Positions 46,222 through 56,748 of a DNA stretch of 64,000 nucleotides are shown one piece after another (the stretch's first letter is position 1; each line of letters begins with the position of its first letter). Origin of the DNA: Actinomyces procaprae (GTDB lineage Bacteria; Actinomycetota; Actinomycetes; Actinomycetales; Actinomycetaceae); the NCBI RefSeq assembly GCF_004798665.1, contig NZ_CP039292.1, forward strand, positions 2,108,001 to 2,172,000, read 5' to 3'. The notes under the pieces were generated by a model. That model saw only the letters and a program-made list of their open reading frames with translations. It was not told the DNA's origin and made no database searches. The position numbers and the translations under genes are program-made.

Positions 46222-47535
46222 TCAGCGGGTGCGGGCGGCGATCAGCTCGTCGGCGCGGGCACGTGCCCAGGCATCGGCGGCAAGAACATGTTCCAGGTCG
46301 GGATCGGCCTGCCCGACGTGCGCCTCCAGTACGGCGGCGTCGATGGCGACAATGTCCAGCCAGCCCAGGCGCCCGTCCAGGAAGGCGGACACGGCCTGCT
46401 CGTTGGCGGCATTGAATACGGCCGGGTGGGTGGCCGACGCGGCGACGGCGGTGCGGGCGAGGTCCACGGCGGGGAAGGTATCGGCATCCAGCGGCTCAAA
46501 GGTCCAGGCGGTGGGCGCGTCCCATGCCTGCGGGGCCACCTGGCCCGCCAGATCGGGGCGATCAGGCCAGGTCAGTCCCAGAGCGATGGGCAGCCGCATG
46601 TCCGGCGGGGAGGCCTGCACGATGGTGGCGCCGTCGATGAACTCGACCATGGAGTGCACCACGGACTGCGGGTGCACGGCGACAGCGATATCCGCCGGGG
46701 CGACGTCGAACAGCAGGTGCGCCTCGATCAGCTCCAGGCCCTTGTTGACCAGTGTGGAGGAGTTGACGGTCACCACCGGGCCCATGTCCCAGGTGGGGTG
46801 GTTCAGGGCCTGCGCAGCGGTCACACCCGCCAGCTCCTCGCGCCGGCGGCCGCGGAAGGGCCCGCCGGAGGCGGTCAGGATCAGGCGGCGCACCTCACTG
46901 CGGCCGGTGACGACCGGGCTGGTCAGCCCCTTCTCATGCACGCCGGAGCGCAGCGCCTGGGCGATGGCCGAGTGCTCGGAGTCGACGGGCACCACCTGTC
47001 CGGGGCGGCGCAGCGCCCGCCTGACCAGGGCGCCGCCGACAACCAGGGACTCCTTATTGGCCAGGGCAAGGGTGGCGCCCGACCGCAGGGCGGCCAGGGT
47101 GGGGACCAGCCCGACCGAGCCGGTGATGCCGTTCAGGACCACGTCCTCCTCCCCCGCACCGGCGGCCTCGATCAGCTCGGCGGCGGCCTGCGGGCCGGAA
47201 AGGATCTCGGTGACCGGATCGGGGCGGCCGGCGCGGACAGCCGCGGCGGCAAGTGCGGCGCGCAGCCTGGGGACGACCTCGGAGCCGGTCGTGGACACTG
47301 CCAGGCGGGGCACGCCGTGGGCGACAGCCTGCTCCGCGAGCAGCTCCAGCCGACTGCCTCCTGCGGCCAGACCGGCCACGCGCGGCGCCTGCTGCGGCCC
47401 CTCGGGATGCGCGGCGAGGTGGCCGATCACGTCAAGTGCCTGAGTTCCGATGGAGCCGGTGGAGCCGAGCACGACGACGGCCCGCGTGCCGACCGTGCCG
47501 ACGCCTGCGGTCGTGGCACCCATATGCGCGCTCAC
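46222..47535 (-). CDS. dxr: 1-deoxy-D-xylulose 5-phosphate reductoisomerase
   Basis: 437 aa. NADPH loop LGSTGSIGTQALDVI, LALANKESLVVGG, metal-binding VPVDSEHSAIAQAL, and substrate loop GPFRGRRREELAGVT. First committed enzyme of the MEP pathway. GTG 47535 overlaps the upstream gene's stop (GTGA), with ATG 47523 as an alternative. Thirteen bp separate it from the protease gene. Confidence 0.96.
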   Translation of the reverse strand: MSAHMGATTAGVGTVGTRAVVVLGSTGSIGTQALDVIGHLAAHPEGPQQAPRVAGLAAGGSRLELLAEQAVAHGVPRLAVSTTGSEVVPRLRAALAAAAVRAGRPDPVTEILSGPQAAAELIEAAGAGEEDVVLNGITGSVGLVPTLAALRSGATLALANKESLVVGGALVRRALRRPGQVVPVDSEHSAIAQALRSGVHEKGLTSPVVTGRSEVRRLILTASGGPFRGRRREELAGVTAAQALNHPTWDMGPVVTVNSSTLVNKGLELIEAHLLFDVAPADIAVAVHPQSVVHSMVEFIDGATIVQASPPDMRLPIALGLTWPDRPDLAGQVAPQAWDAPTAWTFEPLDADTFPAVDLARTAVAASATHPAVFNAANEQAVSAFLDGRLGWLDIVAIDAAVLEAHVGQADPDLEHVLAADAWARARADELIAARTR

Positions 47536-48077
47536 TCCACCGAGAGCAGGACCTCGACGGCCCGGGCGAGGAAGCGGTCGACGCTGGCCTCGTCGTAGGC
47601 GCGGTCCCCGCGGGCGGAGGGGAAGACGGCGGCGCGCACCTGGGTGGAGGTCAGGGCGCCGTCGGAGTCGAAGTAGGCGGCGATGCGGTCCATAAGGGCG
47701 TCCACGGCCTCCTTGTCGTAGCCCTGTCTGCTGGCCGGGGCGAAGCGCTCACCGGCCGGGCGCAGCAACCGCGGGTAAAGGGTGGTGGCCAGCTGGGCGA
47801 CCTGGTCCATCCAGGCCTTGCGGCCGTTCGCGGCGACGTACTCGGCGCGCCGACGCTGTAGGAAGGCCGCCTCCAGCCGGTCGAGGGCGGCGTCGACGGC
47901 GTCGGGGCGGTAGCCGCCGTGGACGATGTCGAAGGCGACCGTACGCACCCCCTCGGAGTCCATCTCCGCCAGCTCACCGGCGTCGTATATCTCGTGGGCG
48001 GTCTCGAAGTAGACGTCCACCTGCTCGACGCGGTAGCCCTGCTTGAGCAGGCCTACCTTGGGGAACATGTCGCTCAT
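47532..48077 (-). CDS. DivIVA-domain protein
   Basis: 181 aa. The opening [20 protein letters not shown] and later [23 protein letters not shown] and [18 protein letters not shown] are DivIVA-type repeats (the GY-x-x-x-x-VD pattern), of the TIGR03543/44 sort. It lacks a long coiled coil, so it is unlikely to be the main polar scaffold. ATG 48077 overlaps the rlmN stop. Location between rlmN and dxr is conserved in Actinobacteria. Function unknown. Confidence 0.85.
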   Translation of the reverse strand: MSDMFPKVGLLKQGYRVEQVDVYFETAHEIYDAGELAEMDSEGVRTVAFDIVHGGYRPDAVDAALDRLEAAFLQRRRAEYVAANGRKAWMDQVAQLATTLYPRLLRPAGERFAPASRQGYDKEAVDALMDRIAAYFDSDGALTSTQVRAAVFPSARGDRAYDEASVDRFLARAVEVLLSVE

Positions 48078-49366
48078 CGGGTATCCGCCGCCCTTTCCTG
48101 GTTGAGCGCCTCGGTGGCCAACTGGCCGCAGGCGCCGTCGATGTCGCTGCCACGAGTGTCTCGCACAGTGGTGGTGATGCCGGCACGGCGAAGCGTGTCG
48201 ACGAAGCGGTCCTGGACCTCCGGTTCGGAGCAGGTCCAGATCGAGCCGGGAGTCGGGTTCAGGGGGATGGGGTTGACGTGGGCCCAGCCGTGGCCGCGGC
48301 GGTTGAGCTCGTCGGCCAGCAGCTGTGCGCGCCACGCGTGGTCGTTCATGTCCTTGATCAGGGCGTACTCGATGGACACGCGCCGGCCGGTCGCCTCGAA
48401 GTAGTCGTGGGCGGCGTCCAACAACTCGCCGACCTTCCACTTGGAGTTGACGGGGATGAGGGCGTCACGCAACTCGTCGTCGGGGGCGTGCAGTGATACG
48501 GCCAGGGTGACCGGCATCCCCTCGCCGGCAAGTTTACGGATGAGCGGAACCAGGCCCACGGTGGAGACGGTGACGCCGCGGGCGGACAGGCCGAAGCCCT
48601 CCGGGGCAGGATCGACGATCCGATGGAGGGCGCCGACCACGTTCTTGTAGTTGACCATGGGCTCGCCCATGCCCATGAAGACGATATTGGACAGGCGGGC
48701 GGGGCCGCCGGACAGGCCGCCCGCCTCGGACAGGGCGGCGGCGTGGCGGATCTGCTCCACGATCTCCGCAGTGGTCAGGTTCCGAGTCAGCCCCATCTGG
48801 CCGGTGGCGCAGAAGGGGCAGGCCATGCCGCAGCCCGCCTGGGAGGAGACGCACAGGGTGGTGCGGTCCCGGTAGCGCATGAGTACGGACTCCACGCGGA
48901 CGCCGTCGTGCAGGGCCCACAGATGCTTGATGGTGCGGCCGCCGTCGGCTCGCAGCGCACGCACCTCGGTGATCAGGTCGGGCAGTAGCTCACCGCACAA
49001 CTGCTCGCGCTGGGCGGCGGGCAGGTCAGTCATCGCGGCGGCGTCGCGAGTGAAGTGGGTGAAGTAGTGGCGGGAGAGCTGGTCGGCGCGGAAGGCGGGC
49101 AGGCCGACCTCCTGCAGGGCCTGCTTGCGTCCGCCCAGGTCCAAGTCGGCCAGGTGCCGGGGCGCCTTGCCACGGGCGGGCGGCACGGCGAAGGACAGGC
49201 GCGGGCGGGCATCCGGGCTAGTGGCGCCCTCCGGCGGCTGGTCGGTGGGCAGCACCTGGACGCGTTCCCGATCACCGTGGCGGTGTGCCGCCGCCGGGCG
49301 GGCGGCCCCGGAGCGGCGGCCGCGTGCACGCGCGGCGTCATGATGCGTGGTGCTCACTGCAGCCAT
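48074..49366 (-). CDS. rlmN: Dual-specificity 23S rRNA/tRNA adenine C2 methyltransferase
   Basis: 430 aa. Radical SAM motif [59 protein letters not shown] and the C-terminal catalytic Cys in [16 protein letters not shown]. Methylates A2503 of 23S rRNA and A37 of some tRNAs. The first about 55 residues are Arg/Ala-rich and poorly conserved, so the true start may be later. ATG 49366. Coupled to the DivIVA-type gene. Confidence 0.95.
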   Translation of the reverse strand: MAAVSTTHHDAARARGRRSGAARPAAAHRHGDRERVQVLPTDQPPEGATSPDARPRLSFAVPPARGKAPRHLADLDLGGRKQALQEVGLPAFRADQLSRHYFTHFTRDAAAMTDLPAAQREQLCGELLPDLITEVRALRADGGRTIKHLWALHDGVRVESVLMRYRDRTTLCVSSQAGCGMACPFCATGQMGLTRNLTTAEIVEQIRHAAALSEAGGLSGGPARLSNIVFMGMGEPMVNYKNVVGALHRIVDPAPEGFGLSARGVTVSTVGLVPLIRKLAGEGMPVTLAVSLHAPDDELRDALIPVNSKWKVGELLDAAHDYFEATGRRVSIEYALIKDMNDHAWRAQLLADELNRRGHGWAHVNPIPLNPTPGSIWTCSEPEVQDRFVDTLRRAGITTTVRDTRGSDIDGACGQLATEALNQERAADTR

Positions 49367-49545
49367 GATCCTCTTCGGGGTCCTCTCGGCAGTCCTGTCG
49401 GTTGTCTGCGGCCACGCAGCAGGGCGGCCGCTGAGGAAGCGTACCCGCGCCTCGCCCCCGATGCCACGGCGTCAGTCACAGTTCACGACCGGCTTCACAA
49501 CCGGCACCATCATGACCAGGACCGGTGCACCGCGGTGCATGCGCA

Positions 49546-50484
49546 TCATCCGACCAGCAAAGTGAAGACGTAGACGACCGGAGCGGCCACCAGGATGGAG
49601 TCGAGCCGGTCCATCAGGCCGCCGTGCCCCGGCAGCAGGGTGCCCATGTCCTTCAGGCCCAGATCGCGCTTGAGCAGGGACTCCCCCAAGTCCCCCAGTG
49701 TGGAGACGACCACCACCGTGGCGCCCAGCACCGCGCCGGCAGCCGGCGGACCGTCCAGCGCCCACATGCAGGTCACTCCGGCGCCGACGGCCGCCACCAT
49801 TGAGCCGGCGAAGCCCTCCCAGGACTTCTTGGGCGACACGCGGGGCGCCATGGGGTGCTTCCCGAAGTTGATGCCCGCCAGCCAGCCGCCGGTGTCGTTG
49901 GCGGCCGGCAGGGCGATCAGCATCAAGACCTTGCCCACGCCATGAGGCTGGGCGGCCAGCAGCACGGCGAACCCGGCAAGGAACGGCAGATAAGTCGCGG
50001 CGAACACGGAGGCTGAGGCGTCCACGGAGCGGGAGCGCCGCACGGCGTCATGCGCCTCGGTGCGCAGCACGTCATGCCCCGCCTCCTCCAGGACGGTGCC
50101 GGACTCGGCCTCGGCCTGGTCCAGGAAGCACCAGACCACGCAGGCGCCGGCAGTGGCGATGTAGGCGCCCAGCGCCACCTCCGCCCCCGCCTTCCAGGCA
50201 CACACCGCCACCCCCAGCGCGCCCATCCACAGCGGCGCCAGCGGAAGGCGGATTCCCTTACGGGCGAAGGCGCCTGCCAACTCCCACAGGGCGCCGCAAA
50301 CCGCGAGCACCACCACTCCGACGAACACGGCCTTGTTGAACACCAGCGACGCCAGGACCGCCCCGATCAGGACGACGGCGACCCCGACGGCGGCGGGCAG
50401 GTTGCGCCCGGCCCTGCCGGTTGCGGGCAGGGGGGTGCGGTTGCGCGTCGGCGGCGGGGTGAGCAGGACGGAGAGCAGGCTCAC
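49546..50484 (-). CDS. cdsA: Phosphatidate cytidylyltransferase
   Basis: 312 aa. The CDS signature is complete: SLLKRDLGLKDMGTLLPGHGGLMDRLDSI. About eight hydrophobic segments, starting AVGVAVVLIGAVLASLVFN. Makes CDP-diacylglycerol for phospholipids. The start is uncertain: I use GTG 50484, just after the frr stop, because the frame further up overlaps frr and has no homology. Order frr-cdsA is conserved. Confidence 0.92.
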   Translation of the reverse strand: MSLLSVLLTPPPTRNRTPLPATGRAGRNLPAAVGVAVVLIGAVLASLVFNKAVFVGVVVLAVCGALWELAGAFARKGIRLPLAPLWMGALGVAVCAWKAGAEVALGAYIATAGACVVWCFLDQAEAESGTVLEEAGHDVLRTEAHDAVRRSRSVDASASVFAATYLPFLAGFAVLLAAQPHGVGKVLMLIALPAANDTGGWLAGINFGKHPMAPRVSPKKSWEGFAGSMVAAVGAGVTCMWALDGPPAAGAVLGATVVVVSTLGDLGESLLKRDLGLKDMGTLLPGHGGLMDRLDSILVAAPVVYVFTLLVG

Positions 50485-50512
50485 GAGCGGAAAGGCGCGG
50501 CGGAACGGGCGA

Positions 50513-51070
50513 TCAGACCTCGAGGAGCTCGGACTCCTTGGTGGCCAGGGCGGCGTCGATCTGCTCGACATAACGCTTCGTGAGCGCGTCCAGCTCGCTC
50601 TCGGCCCGCTTGACGTCGTCCTCCCCGGCCTCGCCGTCGCGCTTAATGGCCTCCAGCTCCTTCTTGGCCTTCGCGCGCACCCCGCGCACCTGCACGCGGG
50701 ACTCCTCCGCCCGGGAGCGGGCGAGCTTGACGTAGTCGCGGCGGCGCTCCTCCGTCAGCACGGGCAGGGTCACGCGGATGACCGTGCCGTCGTCGGTGGG
50801 GTTCACACCCAGGTCCGACTCGCGGATCGCGGTGGTGATCTCCTTCATGGCGCCCCGGTCGTAGGGACTGACGATCACGGAGCGGGCCTCCGGGATGGTG
50901 ATGGAGGCGAGCTGCTGCAGGGGTGTGGGCGCCCCGTAGTAGTCGACCATGATCCCGTTGAACATGGAGGGGTTCGCGCGGCCGGTGCGGATGGCGGCGA
51001 GCTCGTGCTTGCCGGCCTCCAGGGCCTTGTCCATCTTGTCCTCAGCATCGAGCATGACGTCATCGATCAT
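50513..51070 (-). CDS. frr: Ribosome recycling factor
   Basis: 185 aa, the family length. It contains DKALEAGKHELAAIRTGRANPSMF-type, VDYYGAPTPLQQLASITIPE, VIVSPYDRGAMKEI and VRVTLPVLTEERRRDYVKLA. Splits post-termination ribosomes with EF-G. ATG 51070. Downstream of pyrH in standard order. Confidence 0.97.
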   Translation of the reverse strand: MIDDVMLDAEDKMDKALEAGKHELAAIRTGRANPSMFNGIMVDYYGAPTPLQQLASITIPEARSVIVSPYDRGAMKEITTAIRESDLGVNPTDDGTVIRVTLPVLTEERRRDYVKLARSRAEESRVQVRGVRAKAKKELEAIKRDGEAGEDDVKRAESELDALTKRYVEQIDAALATKESELLEV

Positions 51071-51152
51071 GGTGGTTTCCTTTTGGTTGTTAGGCAGTTC
51101 CGGTCAGTGAAGGGTGTGGGCTTGTGGAAGGCGCAGGCGTCGCGTCCGGCGG

Positions 51153-51905
51153 TCAGTCCAGCGTGACGAGGGTGCCGATGTCCTCCCCCAGCAGGGCGCG
51201 GGTGATGTTGCCGGGCTCCCCCATGCCGAACACGCGCATAGTCAGGGCGTTGTCACGGCTCAGGGCGAAGGCGGAGGCGTCCGCCACCTGCAGCCCGTCG
51301 GCCAGGGCACGCCCGTAGGTCAGGCGGTCCAGCTTCACAGCAGTGGGGTCGCGGCGGGGGTCCGCGGTGTACACGCCGTCGACCCCGTTCTTGCCGACCA
51401 GTAGCTCATCGCAGTGGGTCTCAAGGGCGCGCTGGGCGGCAACGGTATCGGTGGAGAAGTAGGGCATTCCCGCGCCTGCACCGAAGACGACGGCGCGTCC
51501 CTTCTCCATGTGGCGGATGGCGCGCAGCGGGATGTATGGCTCCGCAACCTGAGTCATGCTGATTGCGGACTGTACGCGTGCGGGCACGCCCGCCTTCTCG
51601 ATGAAGTCCTGCAGCGCCAGGGCATTCATCACGGTGCCGAGCATGCCCATGTAGTCGGCGCGGGCACGGTCCATTCCGTGAGCGGAAAGCTCAGCCCCGC
51701 GGAAGAAGTTCCCTCCCCCGACCACGATGGCCACCTGGACCCCCTGCTTGATGGCGGTGGCGATCTGCCCGGCGGCATCGGCCACGACGTCGGGATCCAG
51801 GCCCACGGATCCGCCTCCGAAGACCTCGCCGGAGAGCTTGAGCAGCACCCGGCGGGGGTGGGTGCCGTGGGCGATGCGGTCGTCGCGGTTCGGGGACTCG
51901 CTCAT
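51153..51905 (-). CDS. pyrH: UMP kinase
   Basis: 250 aa. [78 protein letters not shown] and a C-terminal [18 protein letters not shown]. Amino acid kinase family, phosphorylates UMP. ATG 51905. Upstream in-frame codons are not homologous. Confidence 0.97.
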   Translation of the reverse strand: MSESPNRDDRIAHGTHPRRVLLKLSGEVFGGGSVGLDPDVVADAAGQIATAIKQGVQVAIVVGGGNFFRGAELSAHGMDRARADYMGMLGTVMNALALQDFIEKAGVPARVQSAISMTQVAEPYIPLRAIRHMEKGRAVVFGAGAGMPYFSTDTVAAQRALETHCDELLVGKNGVDGVYTADPRRDPTAVKLDRLTYGRALADGLQVADASAFALSRDNALTMRVFGMGEPGNITRALLGEDIGTLVTLD

Positions 51906-52047
51906 GCGTGATGCCTCCTGGCTGAGGTGCGGACGGGTACGCGGGTCGCGTGCGGGCGCTCGGGTAAGCGTACCGTGCCGATGCCGTTCCCGCCGCTGAC
52001 GGGCACCGCGAGGCGGCGAATGCGAGTTATCGGCGCCGACGTGGCGC

Positions 52048-52183
52048 GGACCGCCTGCGCCGCTTTGGACCGCCTGGCAGGCACCACCAGACGGTCCAAA
52101 CCGAGAAGCACGGCCCCGACTGCCCGGGCAGGCGACGCCCTCCCCGCAACAGCCCGGCCTGAAGCACCACGTTCGCGCCCAGG
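52048..52183. repeat. Dispersed hairpin repeat, copy 2 (homologous to 1.33-1.44 kb)
   Basis: The core TTTGGACCG-CCTGG, a short spacer, CCAG-ACGGTCCAAA (from about 52064) forms a 14-bp hairpin with one mismatch. The tail GCCTGAAGCACCACG then TTCGCGCC matches copy 1 exactly, while the sequence between differs. Shared by two unrelated intergenic regions, so it is a family, not a gene-specific signal. Confidence 0.7.
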
Positions 52184-52209
52184 ACCCGCGAGTACACGCC
52201 GTAAACGCG

Positions 52210-52250
52210 GCGGTGGGGCCCGCGAGCCGAACGCTCACGGACCCCACCGC
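52210..52250 (-). terminator. Terminator of tsf
   Basis: Arms 52210-52227 (GCGGTGGGGCCCGCGAGC) and 52233-52250 pair over 18 positions (with G-U pairs on the minus-strand RNA), loop 5 nt, 38 bp after the tsf stop. Confidence 0.8.
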
Positions 52251-52288
52251 GTGGACTGGGTGACAGGCCAGTCGGCAGTGCCGACGAA

Positions 52289-53128
52289 TCAGGCGCCGAC
52301 GCGGAAGCGGACGAAGCCGACCAGCTTGCCGCCGGTGGCCGCGATGACCTTGCCGACCGTGGTCTTGGGGTCCTTCGCGTAGGCCTGGTCCACCAGGCAG
52401 TTCTCCTTGTAGAAGCCGTTCATGCGGCCCTCGACGATCTTCGGGATCGCCTTCTCGGGCTTGCCCTCGGCGCGCGTGGTCTCCTCGGCGATGGCGCGCT
52501 CCTTCTCCACGGTCTCGGCCGGGACGGAGTCACGGTCCAGGTACAGCGGGGAGTAGGCGGCCACGTGCATGGCGACGTCGTGGGCGACCTCGCCGGCCGC
52601 GGCGTCGGTGCCGACCAGCACACCCACCTGCGCGGGCAGGTCGGGGTTGGTGCGGTGCAGGTACAGCTCGACGTGGTCGGCGGCCAGGCGGCCGACGCGA
52701 CGCACGACGATCTTCTCGCCGATCACGGCCTGCATGGAGTCGGTCAGCTCCTTGACGGTGGTGCCGTCGACGGCGACCTCCGCCAGCGCCTCGGCGGTCT
52801 CGGCGCCGGAGTCGATCGCGGCGGAGAGGACCTTGTCCGCGAACTCGAGGAACTTCTCGTTCTTGGCCACGAAGTCGGTCTCGGCATTGATCTCCACCAG
52901 GACGCCCACCTGGGCGCCGTCGGCGTCGACCACCTTGGCGGCGATCAGGCCGGCGGAGGCGGAACGCCCCTCGCGCTTGGCGATGCCCTTCAGGCCCTTG
53001 ACGCGGATGATCTCGATGGCCTTCTCGGCGTCACCGTTCGCCTCGTCGAGCGCCTTCTTGACGTCGAGCATGCCGGCGCCGGTCTTCTCGCGCAGCGCCT
53101 TGATGTCAGCGGTGGTGTAGTTGGGCAT
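52289..53128 (-). CDS. tsf: Elongation factor Ts
   Basis: 279 aa. [56 protein letters not shown] and [11 protein letters not shown] are EF-Ts features. Exchanges GDP for GTP on EF-Tu. ATG 53128, 50 bp after rpsB, same operon. Confidence 0.97.
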   Translation of the reverse strand: MPNYTTADIKALREKTGAGMLDVKKALDEANGDAEKAIEIIRVKGLKGIAKREGRSASAGLIAAKVVDADGAQVGVLVEINAETDFVAKNEKFLEFADKVLSAAIDSGAETAEALAEVAVDGTTVKELTDSMQAVIGEKIVVRRVGRLAADHVELYLHRTNPDLPAQVGVLVGTDAAAGEVAHDVAMHVAAYSPLYLDRDSVPAETVEKERAIAEETTRAEGKPEKAIPKIVEGRMNGFYKENCLVDQAYAKDPKTTVGKVIAATGGKLVGFVRFRVGA

Positions 53129-53178
53129 GGATATCTCCTGAATCTGCTGAGAATGGAGTGAATGGGCGGCTACTGGAC

Positions 53179-54072
53179 TCAGGCCTGCTCGGCGGGAGCA
53201 GGCTCGCTATCCGAAGGAGCCGCCGGGGCCTCACTCTGGACGGCCTCGGTGGCCGGCTCGGATGCAGCGGCCTCGGCCTCAGCGTTCTCGGCACCGGCCA
53301 GCAGCTGGGCCTCCCACTCGGGCAGCGGCTCGGCCTCAGCGGCGGGGACCTCCGCCTCCTCACCGGTGCGGGCACGGCCGGCGGAACGAGCCACCAGGCC
53401 CTCGGCGGCGGCGTCGGCGATGATGCGGGTCAGCAGCGCGACGGAGCGGATGGCGTCGTCGTTGCCGGGGACGGCGTACGTGACCTCGTCGGGGTCGCAG
53501 TTGGTGTCCAGAACCGCGACCACGGGGATCCCCAGCTTCTGCGCCTCGGAAATCGCCAGGTGCTCCTTCTTGGTGTCCACAACCCAGATGGCGGCCGGCG
53601 GCTTGGCCATGTCGCGGATGCCGCCGAGGGTCTTGACCAGCTTGTCCTTCTCGCGGCGCATCATGAGCAGTTCCTTCTTGGTGCGGCCGGATCCGGCCAC
53701 GTCGTCGAAGTCGATCTGCTCGAGCTCCTTCATGCGGTCCAGGCGGCCGCGCACGGTGGCGAAGTTGGTGAGCATGCCGCCCAGCCAGCGCTGGTTGACG
53801 TAGGGCATGCCGACGCGCTGGGCCTGCTCGGCCACGGCGGCCTGCGCCTGGGTCTTGGTGCCGACGAACAGGATGTTGCCGCCGCGGGCAACAGTCTCCT
53901 TGACGAAGTCGTAGGCGGTGTTGATGCCGTCAACCGACTGCTGCAGGTCGATGATGTAGATGCCGTTGCGCTCGGTGAGGATGAAGCGCTTCATCTTGGG
54001 GTTCCAGCGGCGCGTCTGGTGCCCGAAGTGAACACCGTTCTCAAGCAGCTGGCGCATGGTCACAATCGCCAT
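53179..54072 (-). CDS. rpsB: 30S ribosomal protein S2
   Basis: 297 aa including an acidic Ala/Glu/Pro tail of about 55 residues common in Actinobacteria. [57 protein letters not shown] and [13 protein letters not shown] are invariant S2 stretches. ATG 54072 gives MAIVTM.. with ATG 54057 next in frame. First gene of rpsB-tsf. Confidence 0.97.
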   Translation of the reverse strand: MAIVTMRQLLENGVHFGHQTRRWNPKMKRFILTERNGIYIIDLQQSVDGINTAYDFVKETVARGGNILFVGTKTQAQAAVAEQAQRVGMPYVNQRWLGGMLTNFATVRGRLDRMKELEQIDFDDVAGSGRTKKELLMMRREKDKLVKTLGGIRDMAKPPAAIWVVDTKKEHLAISEAQKLGIPVVAVLDTNCDPDEVTYAVPGNDDAIRSVALLTRIIADAAAEGLVARSAGRARTGEEAEVPAAEAEPLPEWEAQLLAGAENAEAEAAASEPATEAVQSEAPAAPSDSEPAPAEQA

Positions 54073-54601
54073 GAGGGTCCTTTCAGGTGCGCCCGGCAGA
54101 CGCACGGTCAGTGGGCGACCGGCCGCGATGCGGCCCAAACGCCCTTTAATGGGTGGTTGTTCCCCTTTGACCGGAGGCCCCGGTGGGGGCGCGGCTGCCC
54201 GGAGGCCGGGCATGGGGCCTGGTGTCCGCGGCGCCTGGCCACCCGCGGTGCTCATGCGATGCGGGACCTCGGCCGTGGCGCTCGAAAGGACGTTCCCATC
54301 CCGCCTGCGGCGGAACGGGCGCGGACACGCGAAGTCAGCAACACGCGAGCCCGGTGTTAACCACCGAGCTCGCGCAGGGCTGCGGGCGCGAGGTTATCAC
54401 AGTGCCGGCGTAGCCCGGCGCCGACCGCCCCGGCAGGCACGGCCGAATGCCCTCGGTCCCGGCTCGCAGCCGATGAGCGACACCCGGGAGAGGGCCCGCC
54501 GGCCTCCACAAGACGGGTTGAAAACAGCTAAACGGGTGAGTTGTCCACAGGCGCTCGGGTTCGCAGGTGCGCTCCGGCACAGGCGCATGCACCCTGCCTC
54601 C
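54073..54601. other. Divergent gap rpsB / M23 peptidase
   Basis: 529 bp with the rpsB promoter and leader. Apart from the hairpin I see nothing definite. Apparent frames are extensions of neighbouring genes. Confidence 0.5.
54344..54374. other. Hairpin in the rpsB leader region
   Basis: CGCGAGCCCGGTG-TTAA-CCACCGAGCTCGCG, a stem of 13 pairs with one mismatch, 272 bp upstream of rpsB. It may be part of a long rpsB leader or a promoter-region dyad. Confidence 0.4.
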
Positions 54602-55420
54602 ATGAGCAACCTCACAACGGCCGACGCCGCCGCAACAGTCACCCCCTGCACAGCCCCAAACATGACCACCACCAAGGCGGGCCGGGACACGAGCACGCCC
54701 ACCGCCCCGGCGGACGACGCCCACTGCCCCGGTGATCCCGCCTGCACGACACCCAGACGGCCCCCGGCGCCGACGCGCTGGAAGCGATCCCTCATCGGCG
54801 GCTGCGCCACGCTCGCCGCATGCGCCGCCCTCGTGCTGGCACCGGTTCCTGCACTTGCGGGTACTGGCCCGCACCCACCGAGTGCCTCCGCGCGGCAGGT
54901 GGCAACGGCCTGGAGGGGCGGCTACGGCGACCCGAACCCGTTGCGATCCTTCGCCGTCGGGACAGCGGCGGAGTCCGGCGCGTCCCTGCCCGGGACGGTG
55001 ACCACGAGGGTGCGCTACGGCTGGCCGTCGGGCGCCGCGACTACGGTGCTGGCCGACTTCGATCCGCCGGCGGTGGTCTGGGGCTCCGGGCACCGCGGCG
55101 TCGACCTGGCGCTGGCGGCGGGCTCGCAGGTACTGGCCGCCGCGGACGGGACAGTGGCCTTCGCGGGGATGGTCGCCGGACGCCCAGTGGTGTCCATCGA
55201 CCATGCCGACGGCATCCGCACCACATATGAGCCCGTGGAACCGTGCGTCGAGGCCGGCGAGGCGGTGACGCGCGGCCAGGTGATCGGCACGCTGCAAGCC
55301 GGCCACCGCGCCGACGGCGCCGACGCCCTGCACTGGGGCGCACGCACCGGCCCGAAGACCTACGTCAACCCCCTGCGGCTGCTGGACGCCGCAGTGATCC
55401 GTCTCAAGCCGCTGAGCTGA
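54602..55420 (+). CDS. M23-family (LytM) peptidase, exported
   Basis: 272 aa from ATG 54602 (ATG 54587 also possible). A hydrophobic segment near residues 66-85 (ATLAACAALVLAPVPALA) is a late signal peptide or anchor. The LytM domain has GSGHRGVDLALAAGSQVLAA (HxxxD zinc ligands), GTVAFAGMVAG and ALHWGAR (the third ligand His). Likely cuts peptidoglycan cross-links in division or remodelling. Location divergent from rpsB and convergent with xerC is typical. Confidence 0.9.
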   Translation: MSNLTTADAAATVTPCTAPNMTTTKAGRDTSTPTAPADDAHCPGDPACTTPRRPPAPTRWKRSLIGGCATLAACAALVLAPVPALAGTGPHPPSASARQVATAWRGGYGDPNPLRSFAVGTAAESGASLPGTVTTRVRYGWPSGAATTVLADFDPPAVVWGSGHRGVDLALAAGSQVLAAADGTVAFAGMVAGRPVVSIDHADGIRTTYEPVEPCVEAGEAVTRGQVIGTLQAGHRADGADALHWGARTGPKTYVNPLRLLDAAVIRLKPLS

Positions 55421-55433
55421 CTGGAGGCCGACT

Positions 55434-55470
55434 TGCCGGCCGGGCCGGGCGGCGTCAGCCCGGGCCGGCG
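55434..55470. terminator. Bidirectional terminator M23 / xerC
   Basis: GCCGGCCGGGCCGGGC, a short loop, GCCCGGGCCGGC form a GC-only stem in the 73-bp convergent gap. Confidence 0.6.
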
Positions 55471-55493
55471 CCGCCTACCCGGTAGCCCAGCCG

Positions 55494-56477
55494 TCAGGCC
55501 CGGGGGAAGGCCTGGGCGTAGACGGCGCGCAGGCGCTCGGCGGACACATGCGTATAGCGCTGGGTCGTGGCCAGTGAGGAGTGCCCGAGCAGTTCCTGCA
55601 CGCTGCGCAGGTCCGCCCCCCCGCTGAGTACGTGGGTCGCGGCCGAGTGGCGCAGCCCGTGGGGGCCCAGGTCGGGCACGCCGGCACGGGCGGCCGTGCG
55701 GTGGACGATCTCACGTACGGCCCGCGGCCCGATACGGCGACCACGGGCGCCCACGAACAGGGCCGCCCCGGCGTCGGGGGCCGCTAAGACGGGGCGCGCC
55801 TGCGCCCAGTCCTCCAGGGCCGCAGCGGCGGGGCCGCCGTAGGGCACCGTGCGCTCCTTGTTCCCCTTGCCCAGCACCCGCATGGTGCGACGCGCGGCGT
55901 CCACATCCCCCAGGTTCAGGGCGCACAGCTCGGACACACGCACCCCGGTTGCGTAAAGCACCTCCAGGACGGCCCGGTCGCGCAGTGCCAGTGCCCCGGC
56001 CACGTCGGCATCGGTGCCGTCATCCGCCGTCGTCCCGGCCGCGGCGACGGCGTCGGCCGCCGCGTCCAAAAGCGCTGCGGCCTGCGCGGGGGTGAGCACG
56101 GAGGGCAGGCGCGCGTCGGCGCGGGGCGAGCGCAGCCGGGCGGCGACGTCGGCCCCCAGCAGTCCGTTGCGGTAGGCCCAGTTGGAGAAGGTGCGACAGG
56201 CGGCGGCGCGTCGGGCCAGAGTCGCACGGGCGGCGCCGTCGGCGGACATGGTGGCCAGCCAGGCACGCAGGTCCGGCAGGTCCAGGCTGCCCAGGGCGGG
56301 GCCCACGGGCTCGCCGTCGCCCTCGCCGACGCCGAGGAAGGTCAGCAGCTCCGCCAGGTCACCGAGATAGGCGCGCACCGTGTGCACGGACAGCCCCCGC
56401 TGCAGGTCCAGGTAGCGGGCGTAGGCATCCAGCAGCCCGGCCCGGGTGGCGCACCCGCCCGTGTTCGCCGGCCTCAT
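55494..56477 (-). CDS. xerC: Tyrosine site-specific recombinase XerC
   Basis: 327 aa. N-terminal SAM-like DNA-binding domain ([19 protein letters not shown]). Catalytic Arg in [26 protein letters not shown] (His-x-x-Arg), [15 protein letters not shown] (His and the Tyr nucleophile). Resolves chromosome dimers at dif with XerD. ATG 56477. An insert of about 20 residues ([12 protein letters not shown]) precedes the Arg motif. Confidence 0.93.
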   Translation of the reverse strand: MRPANTGGCATRAGLLDAYARYLDLQRGLSVHTVRAYLGDLAELLTFLGVGEGDGEPVGPALGSLDLPDLRAWLATMSADGAARATLARRAAACRTFSNWAYRNGLLGADVAARLRSPRADARLPSVLTPAQAAALLDAAADAVAAAGTTADDGTDADVAGALALRDRAVLEVLYATGVRVSELCALNLGDVDAARRTMRVLGKGNKERTVPYGGPAAAALEDWAQARPVLAAPDAGAALFVGARGRRIGPRAVREIVHRTAARAGVPDLGPHGLRHSAATHVLSGGADLRSVQELLGHSSLATTQRYTHVSAERLRAVYAQAFPRA

Positions 56478-56627
56478 TCGCCTTCCCCCTGCGAGACCAC
56501 GTTCTGGGCCTTACCAGCCTCGGAATCCGCGCGCACATCGCCAGTCTAGTGAGTCTTCTGGTTCGGGGATGTGTGCGGGACGCGGTGCTGCGCTTGAGCG
56601 CCGCCACAACCGGGCGTGTCGTCATCT

Positions 56628-56670
56628 GGGACAAACGCCCGCAGTCCGGCTCGCGGACGGGTCTTGTCCC
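56628..56670. promoter_or_regulatory. Inverted repeat GGGACAA...TTGTCCC
   Basis: Arms at 56628-56634 and 56664-56670, 29 bp apart, about 80 bp upstream of the ABC operon start. Possibly a regulator site for the pair. Confidence 0.35.
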
Positions 56671-56748
56671 CTCCCGAATCGCGTCTGTAGCGTGATCCGA
56701 GAGGCACCGGCGGCCGAGTGCCTGCGTGTAGCCAGCTCGGGAGATCTC

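Larger units (their letters stand above)
51906..52288. other. Gap between tsf and pyrH
   Basis: 383 bp with the tsf terminator and the second copy of the dispersed hairpin repeat. GGGCACCGCGAGGC at about 52000 also recurs beside ribF. No gene. Confidence 0.6.

Noticed and set aside
54344..54374. Rho-independent terminator upstream of rpsB
   Set aside because: The flanking genes are divergent, so nothing terminates there. Kept only as a hairpin.
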